Below are positions 41,794 to 52,551 of a stretch of 64,000 nucleotides of DNA, in pieces. Within the stretch, counting starts at the first letter, position 1. Each line of letters begins with the position of its first letter. The notes beneath the pieces were generated by a model that searched no databases, was not told where the DNA came from, and saw only the letters and a list, made by a program, of their open reading frames with translations. A program made the translations under genes and the position numbers. Origin of the DNA: Enterobacter huaxiensis (GTDB lineage Bacteria; Pseudomonadota; Gammaproteobacteria; Enterobacterales; Enterobacteriaceae); assembly GCF_003594935.2 (NCBI RefSeq), contig NZ_CP043342.1, forward strand, positions 62,001 to 126,000. Direction: 5' to 3'.

Positions 41794-42024
41794 TACCCCT
41801 ACACACTTTTTTCACATCTCTTTTGACCTTACCCCCCCTGTTTCAGTTAATTCCTAAGAAAATCCTCAGGTTAGCATTTCGTGCTCGCCGACTTTTACCG
41901 CGATCACAAAAAAGAAGAAACGTAATCTGCTAACCAGAAAACGCAATACCCGCCCATGAAACAATGGTTTAAAACCAATGTAACCGGTCTCAACGCCCCC
42001 TACAGCGTGAAGGATATAAAAAAG

Positions 42025-43416
42025 ATGAGCGAAGTATTGTCAGTAAAAGAGAAGATTGGCTACGGAATGGGTGACGCCGCCAGCCACATCATTTTTGATA
42101 ACGTCATGTTGTACATGATGTTTTTCTACACCGATATTTTTGGCATTCCCGCCGGGTTTGTCGGCACCATGTTCCTGCTTGCCCGCGCGCTGGACGCAAT
42201 CTCCGACCCGTGCATGGGGCTGATTGCCGACCGCACCCGCAGCCGCTGGGGCAAGTTCCGCCCGTGGATCCTGTTCGGCGCCATCCCGTTCGGCATCGTC
42301 TGCGTGCTGGCCTACACCACGCCGGACCTCAGCCTTAATGGCAAGATGATTTACGCCGCCGTTACCTACACGCTGCTGACCCTGCTCTATACCGTGGTCA
42401 ACATCCCGTACTGCGCGCTCGGCGGCGTGATCACCAACGACCCGACGCAGCGTATCTCCCTTCAATCCTGGCGCTTTGTGCTGGCGACGGCGGGCGGCAT
42501 GCTCTCCACGGTGCTGATGATGCCGCTGGTGAAGCTGATTGGCGGCGACGATAAGGCGTTCGGCTTCCAGGGCGGGATCGCGGTGCTGTCGGTGGTCGCG
42601 TTCCTGATGCTGGCGTTCTGCTTCTTCACCACCAAAGAGCGCATCCAGGTGCCGCCGAGCACCACCTCCATGCGGGAAGACCTGCGCGACATCTGGCACA
42701 ACGACCAGTGGCGCATCGTCGGCGTGCTCACCATCCTCAACATCCTCGCCGTCTGCGTGCGCGGCGGGGCGATGATGTACTACTGCACCTGGATCATGGG
42801 CTCGCCGGAGGTGTTCGTCGCCTTCCTCACCACCTACTGCGTCGGCAACCTGATTGGCTCCGCGCTGGCGAAACCGCTCACCGACTGGAAGTGCAAGGTC
42901 AGCATCTTCTGGTGGACCAACGCCGCGCTGGCGGTGGTCAACGTGGCGATGTTCTTCGTCCCGATGCATGCCACCGTGCTGATGTTCGCCTTTATCTTCG
43001 TTATCGGCGTGCTGCACCAGCTGGTGACGCCGATTCAGTGGGTAATGATGTCCGATACCGTCGACTACGGCGAATGGACCAACGGCAAGCGCCTGACCGG
43101 CATCAGCTTTGCGGGCACGCTGTTCGTGCTGAAGCTCGGACTGGCGCTGGGCGGGGCGATGATCGGCTGGATGCTGGCAGGCGGCGGCTACGACGCGGCA
43201 GCCAAAACCCAGAACAGCGCGACCATTAGCATCATTATCGGCCTGTTTACCCTGGCCCCGGCGGTCTGCTACGTGCTGAGCGCCATTATCGCCAAACGCT
43301 ACTACACGCTGAAAACCCCCTTCCTGACCAAAATCATGGGCGAGCTGGCGCAGGGCGCGCGCCGCAATCAGCAGGAGTTTGAGACCCTGCCGGTCAGCAA
43401 AGAATTACAGAACTAA
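42025..43416 (+). CDS. yicJ: GPH-family sugar symporter YicJ (isoprimeverose-type)
   Basis: A 463-residue, 12-span glycoside-pentoside-hexuronide:cation symporter almost colinear with E. coli YicJ (EVLSVKEKIGYGMGDAASHI at the N-terminus; DRTRSRWGKFRPW loop). The ATG at 42025 is preferred because GAAGGA lies ten bases upstream and it gives the standard length; an in-frame ATG 69 bases earlier has no SD. It is followed after 12 bases by yicI. Together they import and cleave alpha-xylosides such as isoprimeverose, found in plant xyloglucan. Confidence 0.93.
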   Translation: MSEVLSVKEKIGYGMGDAASHIIFDNVMLYMMFFYTDIFGIPAGFVGTMFLLARALDAISDPCMGLIADRTRSRWGKFRPWILFGAIPFGIVCVLAYTTPDLSLNGKMIYAAVTYTLLTLLYTVVNIPYCALGGVITNDPTQRISLQSWRFVLATAGGMLSTVLMMPLVKLIGGDDKAFGFQGGIAVLSVVAFLMLAFCFFTTKERIQVPPSTTSMREDLRDIWHNDQWRIVGVLTILNILAVCVRGGAMMYYCTWIMGSPEVFVAFLTTYCVGNLIGSALAKPLTDWKCKVSIFWWTNAALAVVNVAMFFVPMHATVLMFAFIFVIGVLHQLVTPIQWVMMSDTVDYGEWTNGKRLTGISFAGTLFVLKLGLALGGAMIGWMLAGGGYDAAAKTQNSATISIIIGLFTLAPAVCYVLSAIIAKRYYTLKTPFLTKIMGELAQGARRNQQEFETLPVSKELQN

Positions 43417-43428
43417 GAGGACGAGAGT

Positions 43429-45747
43429 ATGAAAATCAGTGATGGAAACTGGCTCATTCAGCCGGGCCTGAACGTGACGTATCCGGTGCAGGTGTTCGAC
43501 GTGGAGCAGCAGGGCAATGACCTTGTGGTGTTTGTTGCGCCGCGCGACGTGCGCGAACGCACCTGGCAGCTCGACACGTTGATGTTTACGGTTCGCCTGT
43601 TTGCCCCGCAGGAAGGGATTGTCGGGGTACGTATCGAGCACTTCCAGGGCGCGCTGAACAATGGCCCGCACTATCCGCTGAACGTTCTGAAAGACGTGAA
43701 GGTTGAGAGTGAAAACAACGCGGAATATGCCGAGCTGAAAAGCGGCAACGTCAGCGTACGCGTTACGAAAGGTGAGTTCTGGGCGCTGGACTTCCTGCGC
43801 AACGGGCAGCGGATTACCGGCAGCCAGCTTAAAAACAACGGCTACGTGCAGGACACCAATACGGACCGGAACTATATCTTCGAACGTCTGGATCTCGGCG
43901 TGGGTGAAACGGTCTACGGCCTCGGCGAGCGTTTTACCTCCCTGGTGCGCAACGGCCAGACGGTCGAAACCTGGAACCGCGACGGCGGCACCAGCACCGA
44001 GCAGTCCTACAAAAACATTCCGTTCTACCTGACCAACCGCGGCTACGGCGTGCTGGTGAATCATCCTGAGAACGTCTCGTTTGAAGTTGGCTCCGAGAAG
44101 GTCTCCAAAGTGCAGTTCAGCGTGGAGGGCGAGTATCTGGAGTACTTCGTGATCGACGGCCCGACGCCGAAAGAGGTGTTGAACCGCTACATGCAGTTCA
44201 CCGGGCGTCCGGCGCTGCCGCCTGCGTGGTCGTTCGGCCTGTGGCTGACCACCTCGTTCACCACCAACTACGACGAAGCCACGGTCAACAGCTTTATCGA
44301 CGGCATGGCCGAGCGCGACCTGCCGCTGCACGTCTTCCACTTCGACTGCTTCTGGATGAAGGCCTTCCAGTGGTGCGATTTCGAGTGGGACCCGGTGACC
44401 TTCCCGGATCCGGAAGGGATGATCCGCCGCCTGAAAGAGAGAGGGCTGAAGGTCTGCGTATGGATTAACCCGTACATCGGCCAGAAGTCGCCGATCTTCC
44501 GGGAGCTGAAAGAGAAGGGCTACCTGCTCAAGCGCCCGGACGGCACCCTGTGGCAGTGGGACAAATGGCAGCCGGGGCTGGCGATATACGACTTCACCAA
44601 TCCGCAAGCGTGCCGGTGGTACGCCGACAAACTGAAAGGCCTGGTGGACATCGGCGTCGACTGCTTCAAGACCGACTTCGGCGAGCGTATCCCGACCGAC
44701 GTGCAGTGGTTCGACGGGTCCGATCCGCAGAAGATGCATAACCACTATTCCTATATCTACAACGAGCTGGTGTGGAACGTGCTGAAAGAGACGGTGGGGG
44801 AAGAAGAGGCGGTGCTGTTTGCCCGCTCTGCGTCCGTCGGTGCGCAGCAGTTCCCGGTTCACTGGGGCGGCGACTGCTACGCCAACTATGAATCGATGGC
44901 GGAAAGCCTGCGCGGCGGGCTGTCGATTGGCCTGTCCGGGTTCGGGTTCTGGAGCCACGATATCGGCGGGTTTGAAAATACTGCCCCGGCGCACGTCTAC
45001 AAGCGCTGGTGCGCGTTCGGGCTGTTCTCCAGCCACAGCCGCCTGCACGGCAGCAAATCCTACCGCGTGCCGTGGGCGTACGATGACGAGTCCTGCGACG
45101 TGGTGCGCCACTTCACCCAGTTGAAATGCCGGATGATGCCGTACCTGTATCGCCAGGCGGCGCTGGCCCGCGAGTTCGGCACGCCGATGCTGCGCGCGAT
45201 GATGCTGGAGTTCCCGGACGATCCGGCGTGCGATTACCTCGACCGCCAGTACATGCTGGGGGATTCGGTGATGGTGGCGCCGGTGTTCTCCGAGGCGGGC
45301 GACGTGCAGTTCTACCTGCCGGAAGGCCGCTGGACGCATCTGTGGCATAACGACGAAATTCAGGGCAGCCGCTGGCATAAACAGCAGCATGATTTCCAGA
45401 GCCTGCCGGTTTATGTGCGCGATAACACCCTGCTGGCGCTGGGTAACAATAACCAGAAGCCGGACTACGCGTGGAACGAGGAGACCGCCTTCCAGCTGTT
45501 TAACCTGGCCGATGGTGCAACGGCGGTCAGCGAAGTGCCTGCGGCTGACGGCTCCGTGGCATTTACGCTGAAGGCGTCACGTCAGGGCGACATCGTGACC
45601 TTCACCGGCGCGGGAGACGCGCAAAACTGGTCGGTGTGCTTGCGTAACGTGCAGAAGGTGAGCGGCGTGAAGGGCGGTTCACACGCGGGCAGCGAGTGGG
45701 GCGTGGTGGTGAAAGCGGAGGGGAATGAGGTGGTGGTTCACTTCTGA
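43429..45747 (+). CDS. yicI: Alpha-xylosidase YicI (GH31)
   Basis: A 772-residue GH31 enzyme, the same length as E. coli YicI. The nucleophile Asp is in the KTDFGERIP block (Asp416 in E. coli numbering) and the acid/base Asp in [11 protein letters not shown] (Asp482). It releases alpha-xylose from isoprimeverose and xyloglucan oligosaccharides in the cytoplasm. It forms an operon with yicJ and is followed by a BIME. GC content and codon use are high and even, in contrast to the adjacent AT-rich island. Confidence 0.97.
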   Translation: MKISDGNWLIQPGLNVTYPVQVFDVEQQGNDLVVFVAPRDVRERTWQLDTLMFTVRLFAPQEGIVGVRIEHFQGALNNGPHYPLNVLKDVKVESENNAEYAELKSGNVSVRVTKGEFWALDFLRNGQRITGSQLKNNGYVQDTNTDRNYIFERLDLGVGETVYGLGERFTSLVRNGQTVETWNRDGGTSTEQSYKNIPFYLTNRGYGVLVNHPENVSFEVGSEKVSKVQFSVEGEYLEYFVIDGPTPKEVLNRYMQFTGRPALPPAWSFGLWLTTSFTTNYDEATVNSFIDGMAERDLPLHVFHFDCFWMKAFQWCDFEWDPVTFPDPEGMIRRLKERGLKVCVWINPYIGQKSPIFRELKEKGYLLKRPDGTLWQWDKWQPGLAIYDFTNPQACRWYADKLKGLVDIGVDCFKTDFGERIPTDVQWFDGSDPQKMHNHYSYIYNELVWNVLKETVGEEEAVLFARSASVGAQQFPVHWGGDCYANYESMAESLRGGLSIGLSGFGFWSHDIGGFENTAPAHVYKRWCAFGLFSSHSRLHGSKSYRVPWAYDDESCDVVRHFTQLKCRMMPYLYRQAALAREFGTPMLRAMMLEFPDDPACDYLDRQYMLGDSVMVAPVFSEAGDVQFYLPEGRWTHLWHNDEIQGSRWHKQQHDFQSLPVYVRDNTLLALGNNNQKPDYAWNEETAFQLFNLADGATAVSEVPAADGSVAFTLKASRQGDIVTFTGAGDAQNWSVCLRNVQKVSGVKGGSHAGSEWGVVVKAEGNEVVVHF

Positions 45748-45758
45748 ACTGAAAAAAT

Positions 45759-45828
45759 GCCCGGTGGCGTTTCGCTTACCGGGCCTACAGGGGATCGTAG
45801 GCCGGGTAAGGCGAAGCCGCCACCCGGC
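45759..45828. repeat. BIME (two REP palindromes) between yicI and yicH
   Basis: GCCCGGTGGCGTTTCGCTTACCGGGC (outer arms quoted in part) and GGCCGGGTAAGGCG...CGCCACCCGGC are arranged head to tail in the gap between two convergent genes. This is the usual site for transcript-end-stabilising REP pairs. Confidence 0.85.
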
Positions 45829-45831
45829 TAT

Positions 45832-47526
45832 TTACTGTGCCGGAGCCACCGCCGACACCGTCCCGCCCGTCATCGTCTGCTGCACCTGCTGTTTATTCAT
45901 ATTCACCGCGCTCAGCTTGCCGTTTACCGTTGGCTTCAACGGGGCGCTGGCCTGCACGCTGCCGCTGGCGGTGAGCTGAATATTGCCGTCGCCCGTAATC
46001 GGCAGCGCTGGCCAGCCCCACTGTTGTAAAACGTTAAGCGGCACGCCGCGCCCGTTCAGGCTCACGGTGGTTTGTCGCTGTGGAAGCTGGGAGACGGTTC
46101 CCGTGGCTTCAAGGATCCCTTTTTCGGTAAAGGCGCTCAGCTCGGTAATGTTAACCGTTGCGGCATTGGCGTTCAGCGCCAGCGAGGGACGTCGAACGTC
46201 TACGCGGTTAAAGGTTGCCGCCGCACCGTTCAATGTTGCGTTGCCGCCCCAGATACCCCACTGGCGATCTTTCGCCAACTGCAGGTTTGCGCCATAGCCG
46301 TCCAGGGAGGTGATCTGCCACGGGAAGACGGGATCGATGTCGATCACCAGGTTGCGGCTCAGGCCGAATTTTTTCAGGGTGACGCTGTTCAGCCATTCCG
46401 GCAGTTGATCCATCCACAGCCTTTTCCAGCTGTCAGGCAACGTGTATTCCAGACCGGCAATGGCGGCATCGTCCAGCACCAGGGCCTTACCGTCACGCAG
46501 CCAGTTACCGGAGGTGCGCACCATGCCGCCTTCCCAGCGGGAGGTAAACTGGCGCAGCGCGATACCCTGAGGAGAAAATTCCGCATTCAGGATCGGGTCA
46601 AACAGATGCAGCGAACCGTAGATAAACTCGCTCGCGTTCATGGACAAACGCCCCTCCTGGCTTTGCCAGTCGCCTTTGCTCAGCGTCAGGTTGCGCAGGC
46701 TCAAATCAAGGTCCGTCACCGCCCAGTCGGGTCCCTGCAGGCGGGCGTCGGTCACTTCCAGACGTCCAATTTGCAGAGAAGGAAGCGTGGTGATCGGGGC
46801 GAAAAAATCCATCAGCGATTTATCGCTCTGCAGGCGGATATCATTCAAACGCATGGAATCTATTATCCAGCTGCCGTCGGCATTGCGCAGGGCGGAGCCG
46901 GTGAGCGAGCCGCGCGCCATGTCGGCGCCGATGGTATTGAGCACCACCTCTTTGCCGTTGAGCTGGCCCTGGATCAGGACGTTGCTGGCCGGTACGCCGT
47001 TGAGGGTGAGCGAGCCTGCGCTCATCTGGATTTGCGCGTTTTTACCCAGCACGTTGCCCGCTTCCGGCTGCCACGGGCTGACGCCGCCGGTGACCTTTTG
47101 CGCGCTGAGATCCCATTCGGTGTTCGGGCTGTTAAACGCCATGTTGTTCAGCTGCAGGCGGTCGGCCTGGAAAGGCAGCGGCGCGGTCTGCGGAGAGAGA
47201 TTTAGCGTGCCATCGAACAGGGTGATGGTGTCCATGTGCAGCGGATCGGTGACCTGACGGCTGCTTAAACCTATATCGACTTTTTTGGCGACCAGCGTGG
47301 CGGGTTTGCCGTCACGACCAAAGGTGACGTTTTCCAGAATGATGTGGGAAGGCGATGAAAAGCGGTGATCCATCAGGTCGAAATTCAGTTCGTAATCGGT
47401 ATTTACCGTAACCCAACTGCTGACCTGTGACGCACCCCAGCGGGTCTGGAGCAGGAAATAAAACGCCAGTGCCACAATGAGCAGGGCGATAAGAAGATAG
47501 ACGAGCAGCTTTCCAATAAATTTCAT
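45832..47526 (-). CDS. yicH: AsmA-family inner-membrane protein YicH
   Basis: A 564-residue AsmA-like protein, colinear with E. coli YicH (569 aa). It has one N-terminal membrane anchor (KFIGKLLVYLLIALLIVALA) and a large periplasmic beta-rich region with DMAFNSPNTEWDLSAQK-like blocks and the C-terminal AsmA segment (RQTTVSLNGRGVPLNVLQQWG). The ATG at 47526 corresponds to the E. coli start. AsmA-like proteins such as TamB and YhdP move phospholipid to the outer membrane; the specific role of YicH is only partly known. Confidence 0.93.
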   Translation of the reverse strand: MKFIGKLLVYLLIALLIVALAFYFLLQTRWGASQVSSWVTVNTDYELNFDLMDHRFSSPSHIILENVTFGRDGKPATLVAKKVDIGLSSRQVTDPLHMDTITLFDGTLNLSPQTAPLPFQADRLQLNNMAFNSPNTEWDLSAQKVTGGVSPWQPEAGNVLGKNAQIQMSAGSLTLNGVPASNVLIQGQLNGKEVVLNTIGADMARGSLTGSALRNADGSWIIDSMRLNDIRLQSDKSLMDFFAPITTLPSLQIGRLEVTDARLQGPDWAVTDLDLSLRNLTLSKGDWQSQEGRLSMNASEFIYGSLHLFDPILNAEFSPQGIALRQFTSRWEGGMVRTSGNWLRDGKALVLDDAAIAGLEYTLPDSWKRLWMDQLPEWLNSVTLKKFGLSRNLVIDIDPVFPWQITSLDGYGANLQLAKDRQWGIWGGNATLNGAAATFNRVDVRRPSLALNANAATVNITELSAFTEKGILEATGTVSQLPQRQTTVSLNGRGVPLNVLQQWGWPALPITGDGNIQLTASGSVQASAPLKPTVNGKLSAVNMNKQQVQQTMTGGTVSAVAPAQ

Positions 47527-47613
47527 GGTCTTCCATCCCGTGAAACGCACATAAAGGAGTTATGCACGATTTATGCGCAATCCTCAAGGCGGGAATGGTG
47601 TAAAGAGATGTCA

Positions 47614-47636
47614 CGGCGGGCATTGACTGCCCGCCT
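47614..47636. terminator. GC-rich hairpin between yicH and xanP
   Basis: GGCGGGCA pairs with TGCCCGCC over a five-base loop, 10 bases downstream of the xanP stop. There is no T run, so it may be a transcript-end stabiliser rather than an intrinsic terminator. Confidence 0.4.
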
Positions 47637-47645
47637 TGAAGGGGA

Positions 47646-49037
47646 TCAGTTCTTTTCTGGCGGGAAAACGAGGTTCAGCACGATAGCAGTAATACCGCCA
47701 GCCGCGATGCCGGAAGAGAGCAGGTTTTTCACCCAGTCCGGCGCAAACTGCAGGATCAGCGGCTGCTGAGACACGCCCAGACCGACGGCCAGCGACAGCG
47801 CGATAATCATGATCGCGCGGCGGTTAAGCGGCTCGCGGGAGACGATACGCACGCCGGAGGCCGCGATGGTGCCGAACATGACCAGCGTCGCGCCGCCGAG
47901 AACCGGCTCAGGAATGTGTTGCACAAAGCCGCTCACCGCCGGGAACAGGCCGAGGACAATCAGCATCAGCGCCACCACAAAGCCAACGTAACGGCTGGCA
48001 ACGCCGGTGAGCTGGATCACGCCGTTGTTCTGGCCAAAGCAGGAGTTCGGGAAGGTGTTGAACACGGCGGAAACAAACGAGTTCAGACCGTTCGCCAGCA
48101 CGCCGCCTTTCAGACGCTTCATATACAGCGGGCCAGACACCGGCTGTTCAGAGACGTCAGAGGTTGCGGTGATATCGCCGATGGTTTCCAGAGAGGTGAT
48201 CATAAAGACCAGCATCAGCGGCAGCAGAAGGTTCCAGTCAATGCCCAGGCCGTAATAAAGCGGCGTTGGGATAGTGATTAGCGCGGCATTCGTCGGTGCG
48301 GTATTTTGCGGCAGCATATCCAGCGCCCAGGCCATCAGGTAACCGGCCGCCATCGCGATAACCAGCGAGGCCACGCGCAGGTAAGGGTTACGCTGACGGT
48401 TAAGCAGAATGATGATCGCCAACACCACGCCTGCCAGCAGCAGGTTTTTCGGTGCGCCGAAGGTGTGGTCGCTCATTGCCGCATAGCCACCGCCGATGGA
48501 GGTCAGACCCACCTGAATCAGCGACAGGCCGATTATCATCACCACCACGCCGGAGACCAGCGGGGTGATGACGCGGCGCGCCAGGTGCAGAACGCGGGAA
48601 ATCACCATCTCTGTACAGCTGGCCAGCATGAGCGTGCCGAAGAGTGCCGCCATCATGGTCGGGACGTCCGCGCCGCCGGTTTTGAGCGCCGTGCCGCCCA
48701 TGATCAGCGGGGCGACAAAGTTAAAACTGGTACCCTGAATCGACAGCAATCCAGACCCTACCGGACCCCAGGCTTTAATTTGAATAATAGAGGCGACGCC
48801 GGAGGCAAAGAGGGACATGCTGATGATGTGCTGAGTGTCCTGCGCCGGTAACCCGAGCGCCTGGCAGATCAGCAGCGCTGGCGTTATCACCGCAACAAAC
48901 ATCGCCAGAAGGTGCTGACAGGCAGCGAACAGCGTCTGCGGCAGCGGCGGACGATCTTCAAGGCGGTAAATTAATTCGCTATTATGCTTCTGCGCAACCG
49001 GTTGCGCATCAGGAGACTCTACGGTGTTAACGGACAT
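47646..49037 (-). CDS. xanP: Xanthine permease XanP
   Basis: A 463-residue NCS2-family (NAT) transporter nearly identical in layout to E. coli XanP (463 aa). The N-terminal [20 protein letters not shown], the signature [16 protein letters not shown] and the C-terminal [12 protein letters not shown] are present. It imports xanthine with protons. The ATG at 49037 matches the E. coli start; an ATG 93 bases upstream gives an unlikely extension. It is divergent from gltS across 223 bp. Confidence 0.95.
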   Translation of the reverse strand: MSVNTVESPDAQPVAQKHNSELIYRLEDRPPLPQTLFAACQHLLAMFVAVITPALLICQALGLPAQDTQHIISMSLFASGVASIIQIKAWGPVGSGLLSIQGTSFNFVAPLIMGGTALKTGGADVPTMMAALFGTLMLASCTEMVISRVLHLARRVITPLVSGVVVMIIGLSLIQVGLTSIGGGYAAMSDHTFGAPKNLLLAGVVLAIIILLNRQRNPYLRVASLVIAMAAGYLMAWALDMLPQNTAPTNAALITIPTPLYYGLGIDWNLLLPLMLVFMITSLETIGDITATSDVSEQPVSGPLYMKRLKGGVLANGLNSFVSAVFNTFPNSCFGQNNGVIQLTGVASRYVGFVVALMLIVLGLFPAVSGFVQHIPEPVLGGATLVMFGTIAASGVRIVSREPLNRRAIMIIALSLAVGLGVSQQPLILQFAPDWVKNLLSSGIAAGGITAIVLNLVFPPEKN

Positions 49038-49260
49038 CGGCGGCAATCCCAGGGTGAAAAGCGGGCATTTTATCTGACCACTTGGTAAAAGCAAACGATT
49101 GCCAGCGAAAAATATTGTAATAGCCACCATAGGGGTATGGCTTTTCTCATGTTGATGTCAGAAAGTCCCCTACACTTTTCAATATTGAGCTCATGATGAG
49201 CAAAAATTGTCCAGGGGAATGCCGCGTGAACAGGCTGCGTGCGCATAACAGGAGCCACCT

Positions 49261-50463
49261 ATGATCCATCTCGATACGTTGACCACCCTTGTTGCCGCAA
49301 CGCTGGTACTTCTGCTTGGGCGAAAGCTGGTGCACAGCATTTCGTTGCTTAAGAGATACACCATACCTGAGCCGGTTGCGGGCGGTTTGCTGGTGGCCAT
49401 TGCGCTACTGATTTTAAAAAAGAGCATGGACCTGGAATTTGATTTCGATATGTCGCTGCGAGACCCGCTGATGCTGGCATTCTTTGCCACCATTGGTCTG
49501 AATGCGAATCTGGCCAGTCTGCGCTCCGGTGGAAAAGTGCTGGGCCTTTTTCTGCTGGTGGTTATCGGCCTTTTGCTGATGCAAAACGTAATTGGGCTCA
49601 GCATGGCGTATCTCCTTGGCCTGAACCCGCTGATGGGGCTGCTCGCCGGCTCTGTGACGCTGCTTGGTGGTCACGGTACGGGTGCCGCCTGGAGCGAGGT
49701 GTTTGTTGAACAGTACGGATTTGAAAATGCGATGGAAGTGGCGATGGCCTGCGCCACCTTTGGTCTTATATTAGGCGGCCTACTGGGTGGGCCCGTGGCC
49801 CGCTATCTGGTGAAGCACTCTCCCACGCCGCAGGGCATTCCCGACGATAACGTTGCGCCAACCATTTTTGAAAAGCCGGACGCCGAACGCACCATCTCCT
49901 CGCTGGTGCTGATAGAGACCATTGCCTTAATTGCTATCTGCCTGACGCTGGGGAAGACGATTGCACAATGGCTGTCAGGTACGGTGCTGGAGCTGCCAAC
50001 CTTCGTCTGCGTACTTTTTGTCGGCGTGGTGTTGAGCAACGGGCTGGCGATGACCGGTTTTTATCGCGTTTTTGATCGCGCGGTGTCGGTCATGGGGAAC
50101 GTCTGCTTATCGCTTTTCCTGGCAATGGCGCTGATGAGCCTCAAGCTGTGGGAGCTGGCCTCACTGGCGCTGCCAATCTTCGCCATTCTGGCGGTACAAA
50201 CCCTGTTCATGGCGCTTTACGCCATCTTTGTGACATGGCGGGTGATGGGTAAAAATTACGATGCGGCGGTCCTGGCGGCAGGGCACTGCGGGTTTGGCCT
50301 TGGAGCAACGCCCACGGCGATTGCAAATATGCAGGCCATCACAGAGCGTTTCGGGCCGTCGCATATCGCGTTTCTGGTGGTGCCGATGGTGGGGGCGTTC
50401 TTTATTGATATTGTGAATGCGATAGTCATCAAGCTTTACCTGATGCTGCCCATGTTCAGCTGA
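49261..50463 (+). CDS. gltS: Sodium/glutamate symporter GltS
   Basis: A 400-residue ESS-family transporter (E. coli GltS has 401). The two inverted repeats carry the GGHGTGAAW and GHCGFGLGATPTAIANM re-entrant loops. It imports L-glutamate with Na+. It ends three bases before the convergent recG stop, with no visible terminator between. Confidence 0.96.
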   Translation: MIHLDTLTTLVAATLVLLLGRKLVHSISLLKRYTIPEPVAGGLLVAIALLILKKSMDLEFDFDMSLRDPLMLAFFATIGLNANLASLRSGGKVLGLFLLVVIGLLLMQNVIGLSMAYLLGLNPLMGLLAGSVTLLGGHGTGAAWSEVFVEQYGFENAMEVAMACATFGLILGGLLGGPVARYLVKHSPTPQGIPDDNVAPTIFEKPDAERTISSLVLIETIALIAICLTLGKTIAQWLSGTVLELPTFVCVLFVGVVLSNGLAMTGFYRVFDRAVSVMGNVCLSLFLAMALMSLKLWELASLALPIFAILAVQTLFMALYAIFVTWRVMGKNYDAAVLAAGHCGFGLGATPTAIANMQAITERFGPSHIAFLVVPMVGAFFIDIVNAIVIKLYLMLPMFS

Positions 50464-50466
50464 TAT

Positions 50467-52548
50467 TCAAGCGTTAGAATAGCGCTCGGTTTCCGGCATC
50501 CAGCGCTCAATTAGCGCTGCCGCCTGTTCGGGATAGCGTTCATGTATATGGCGAGCAAGACGCTGAACTTCGGGGATCATGGCCTGATCGCGCAGTAAAT
50601 CAGCCACTTTAAATTCGGCGTTACCGGTCTGGCGCGTGCCCAGCAGTTCGCCCGGGCCGCGGATCTCCAGGTCTTTTTGCGCAATCACGAAACCGTCGTT
50701 GCTGTCGCGCAACACCTGCAAACGCATCTGCGCCGTTTTCGAGAGCGGGGCTTTGTAGAGCAGCACGCAGTGGGAGGCGACCGCACCGCGGCCAACGCGA
50801 CCACGCAGCTGGTGAAGCTGTGCAAGGCCAAGTCGCTCCGGGTTTTCGATGATCATCAGGCTGGAATTCGGGACGTCGACGCCCACTTCAATCACCGTGG
50901 TGGCGATCAGCAGATGCAAATCACCCTGCTTGAACGACTGCATTACCGCCTGTTTTTCGGCGGGCTTCATTCGCCCGTGCACCAGGCCAACGTTCAGTTC
51001 GGGCAGCGCCAGCTTCAGCTCTTCCCACGTTGCTTCGGCGGCCTGCGCTTCAAGCAGTTCCGACTCTTCAATCAGCGTACATACCCAGTACGCCTGGCGC
51101 CCTTCGTGGGTACAGGCGTTGCGCACGCGTTCGATAATTTCGCTGCGGCGCGTGTCCGGGATGGCGACGGTGGTCACCGGCGTGCGGCCAGGCGGCAGTT
51201 CATCAATGGTGGAGGTGTCCAGGTCCGCGTAGGCGGTCATTGCCAGGGTGCGCGGGATAGGCGTGGCGGTCATGATCAGCTGGTGCGGGTGGAAGCCCTG
51301 CTGAAGACCTTTTTCCCACAGTGCCAGACGCTGGTGCACGCCAAAGCGGTGCTGTTCATCGATGATCACCAGTGCAAGGCCGTTGAACTGTACCTGCTCC
51401 TGGAAGATGGCGTGCGTGCCCACAATCATCTGCACCTGGCCGCTGGCGATAGCGTCCTGTTGCGCAATGCGCGCTTTGCCTTTTTGCTTTCCGGCGAGCC
51501 AGCCTACCTCAACCCCAAGCGGCGCGAACCAGCTGCGGAAGTTATTGGCGTGCTGTTCGGCCAACAGCTCTGTCGGTGCCATCAGCGCCACCTGCTTGCC
51601 GTGGGCTATGGCGCGCAGCGCGGCCAGTGCGGCAACCAGCGTTTTACCGGAACCTACGTCGCCCTGCACAAGGCGCATCATCGGGACATCCAGCGCCATA
51701 TCACGTTCTATTTCAGCAGTGACGCGCGCCTGGGCGCTGGTGGGCTTAAACGGCAGCGAGGCCAGCAGCTTATCTTTGAGCTCATCACGCTGGCTTAGCG
51801 GCTGGGCATGAAAACGCTGTGCGCCAGCGCGAAGCGCCAGCATGCTCAGGTTATGCGCCAGTAATTCCTCAAGGATAAGACGCTGTTGGGCAGGGTGTTT
51901 GCCGGTTTCTAAATCGCTAAGCTGCAGCGAGGGCGGCGGGCGGTGCAGAGTACGGAGCGCCTCCGGCAGGCTCATCATCCCCTGCGCCAGCTCGGGTGGC
52001 AGCAGTTCGGTTATGGCACAGGTATCGAGCAGTTCAAGCGCCTGATCGGTAAGCTTACGCAGCGTCGCCTGCTTGATGCCTTCCGTCGTCGGGTAAACCG
52101 GCGTGAGCGTCTCCTGCAGATCCGGCGTACTGAGGTCGCCCTGCACGCGGTACTCAGGGTGGATCATCTCCGCGCCGAATTTCCCGCGTTTCGCTTCCCC
52201 GTAGGCCAGCACGCGTCGGCCCGTCGCCAGGCTATTTTTCATCGCCGCGCTGAAGTTGAAAAAGCGCAGGGTGAGAATACCGGTGCCGTCGCTAATCTGG
52301 CAGGTCATCATTCGGCGCCCGCCAAAGGTGATGTTGCAGTTCAGCACTTCGCCTTCGACGGTAGCGTAAATAGCGGGGAGGAGATCGCCAATTTTGTAGA
52401 GTTGGGTGCGGTCTTCGTAACGCAGGGGGAGGTGCAGCAGGAGATCCTGCACGGTATGCAGGCCAATCTTCGCCAGTTTACTGCTTTGCGCCGCGCCTAC
52501 GCCGGTCAGCGTATTGAGCGGTATGGCGTCCAGCAGGCGGCCTTTCAT
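50467..52548 (-). CDS. recG: ATP-dependent DNA helicase RecG
   Basis: A 693-residue protein, the length of E. coli RecG. It has an N-terminal wedge (OB) domain, then SF2 helicase motifs: Walker A QGDVGSGKT, DEQH (IIDEQHRFG), TATPIPRTLAMT and the TRG-type QLRGRVGRG. It regresses and rescues stalled replication forks. It is the last gene of the gmk-rpoZ-spoT-trmH-recG series, starting three bases after the trmH stop. Confidence 0.97.
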   Translation of the reverse strand: MKGRLLDAIPLNTLTGVGAAQSSKLAKIGLHTVQDLLLHLPLRYEDRTQLYKIGDLLPAIYATVEGEVLNCNITFGGRRMMTCQISDGTGILTLRFFNFSAAMKNSLATGRRVLAYGEAKRGKFGAEMIHPEYRVQGDLSTPDLQETLTPVYPTTEGIKQATLRKLTDQALELLDTCAITELLPPELAQGMMSLPEALRTLHRPPPSLQLSDLETGKHPAQQRLILEELLAHNLSMLALRAGAQRFHAQPLSQRDELKDKLLASLPFKPTSAQARVTAEIERDMALDVPMMRLVQGDVGSGKTLVAALAALRAIAHGKQVALMAPTELLAEQHANNFRSWFAPLGVEVGWLAGKQKGKARIAQQDAIASGQVQMIVGTHAIFQEQVQFNGLALVIIDEQHRFGVHQRLALWEKGLQQGFHPHQLIMTATPIPRTLAMTAYADLDTSTIDELPPGRTPVTTVAIPDTRRSEIIERVRNACTHEGRQAYWVCTLIEESELLEAQAAEATWEELKLALPELNVGLVHGRMKPAEKQAVMQSFKQGDLHLLIATTVIEVGVDVPNSSLMIIENPERLGLAQLHQLRGRVGRGAVASHCVLLYKAPLSKTAQMRLQVLRDSNDGFVIAQKDLEIRGPGELLGTRQTGNAEFKVADLLRDQAMIPEVQRLARHIHERYPEQAAALIERWMPETERYSNA

Positions 52549-52551
52549 GGG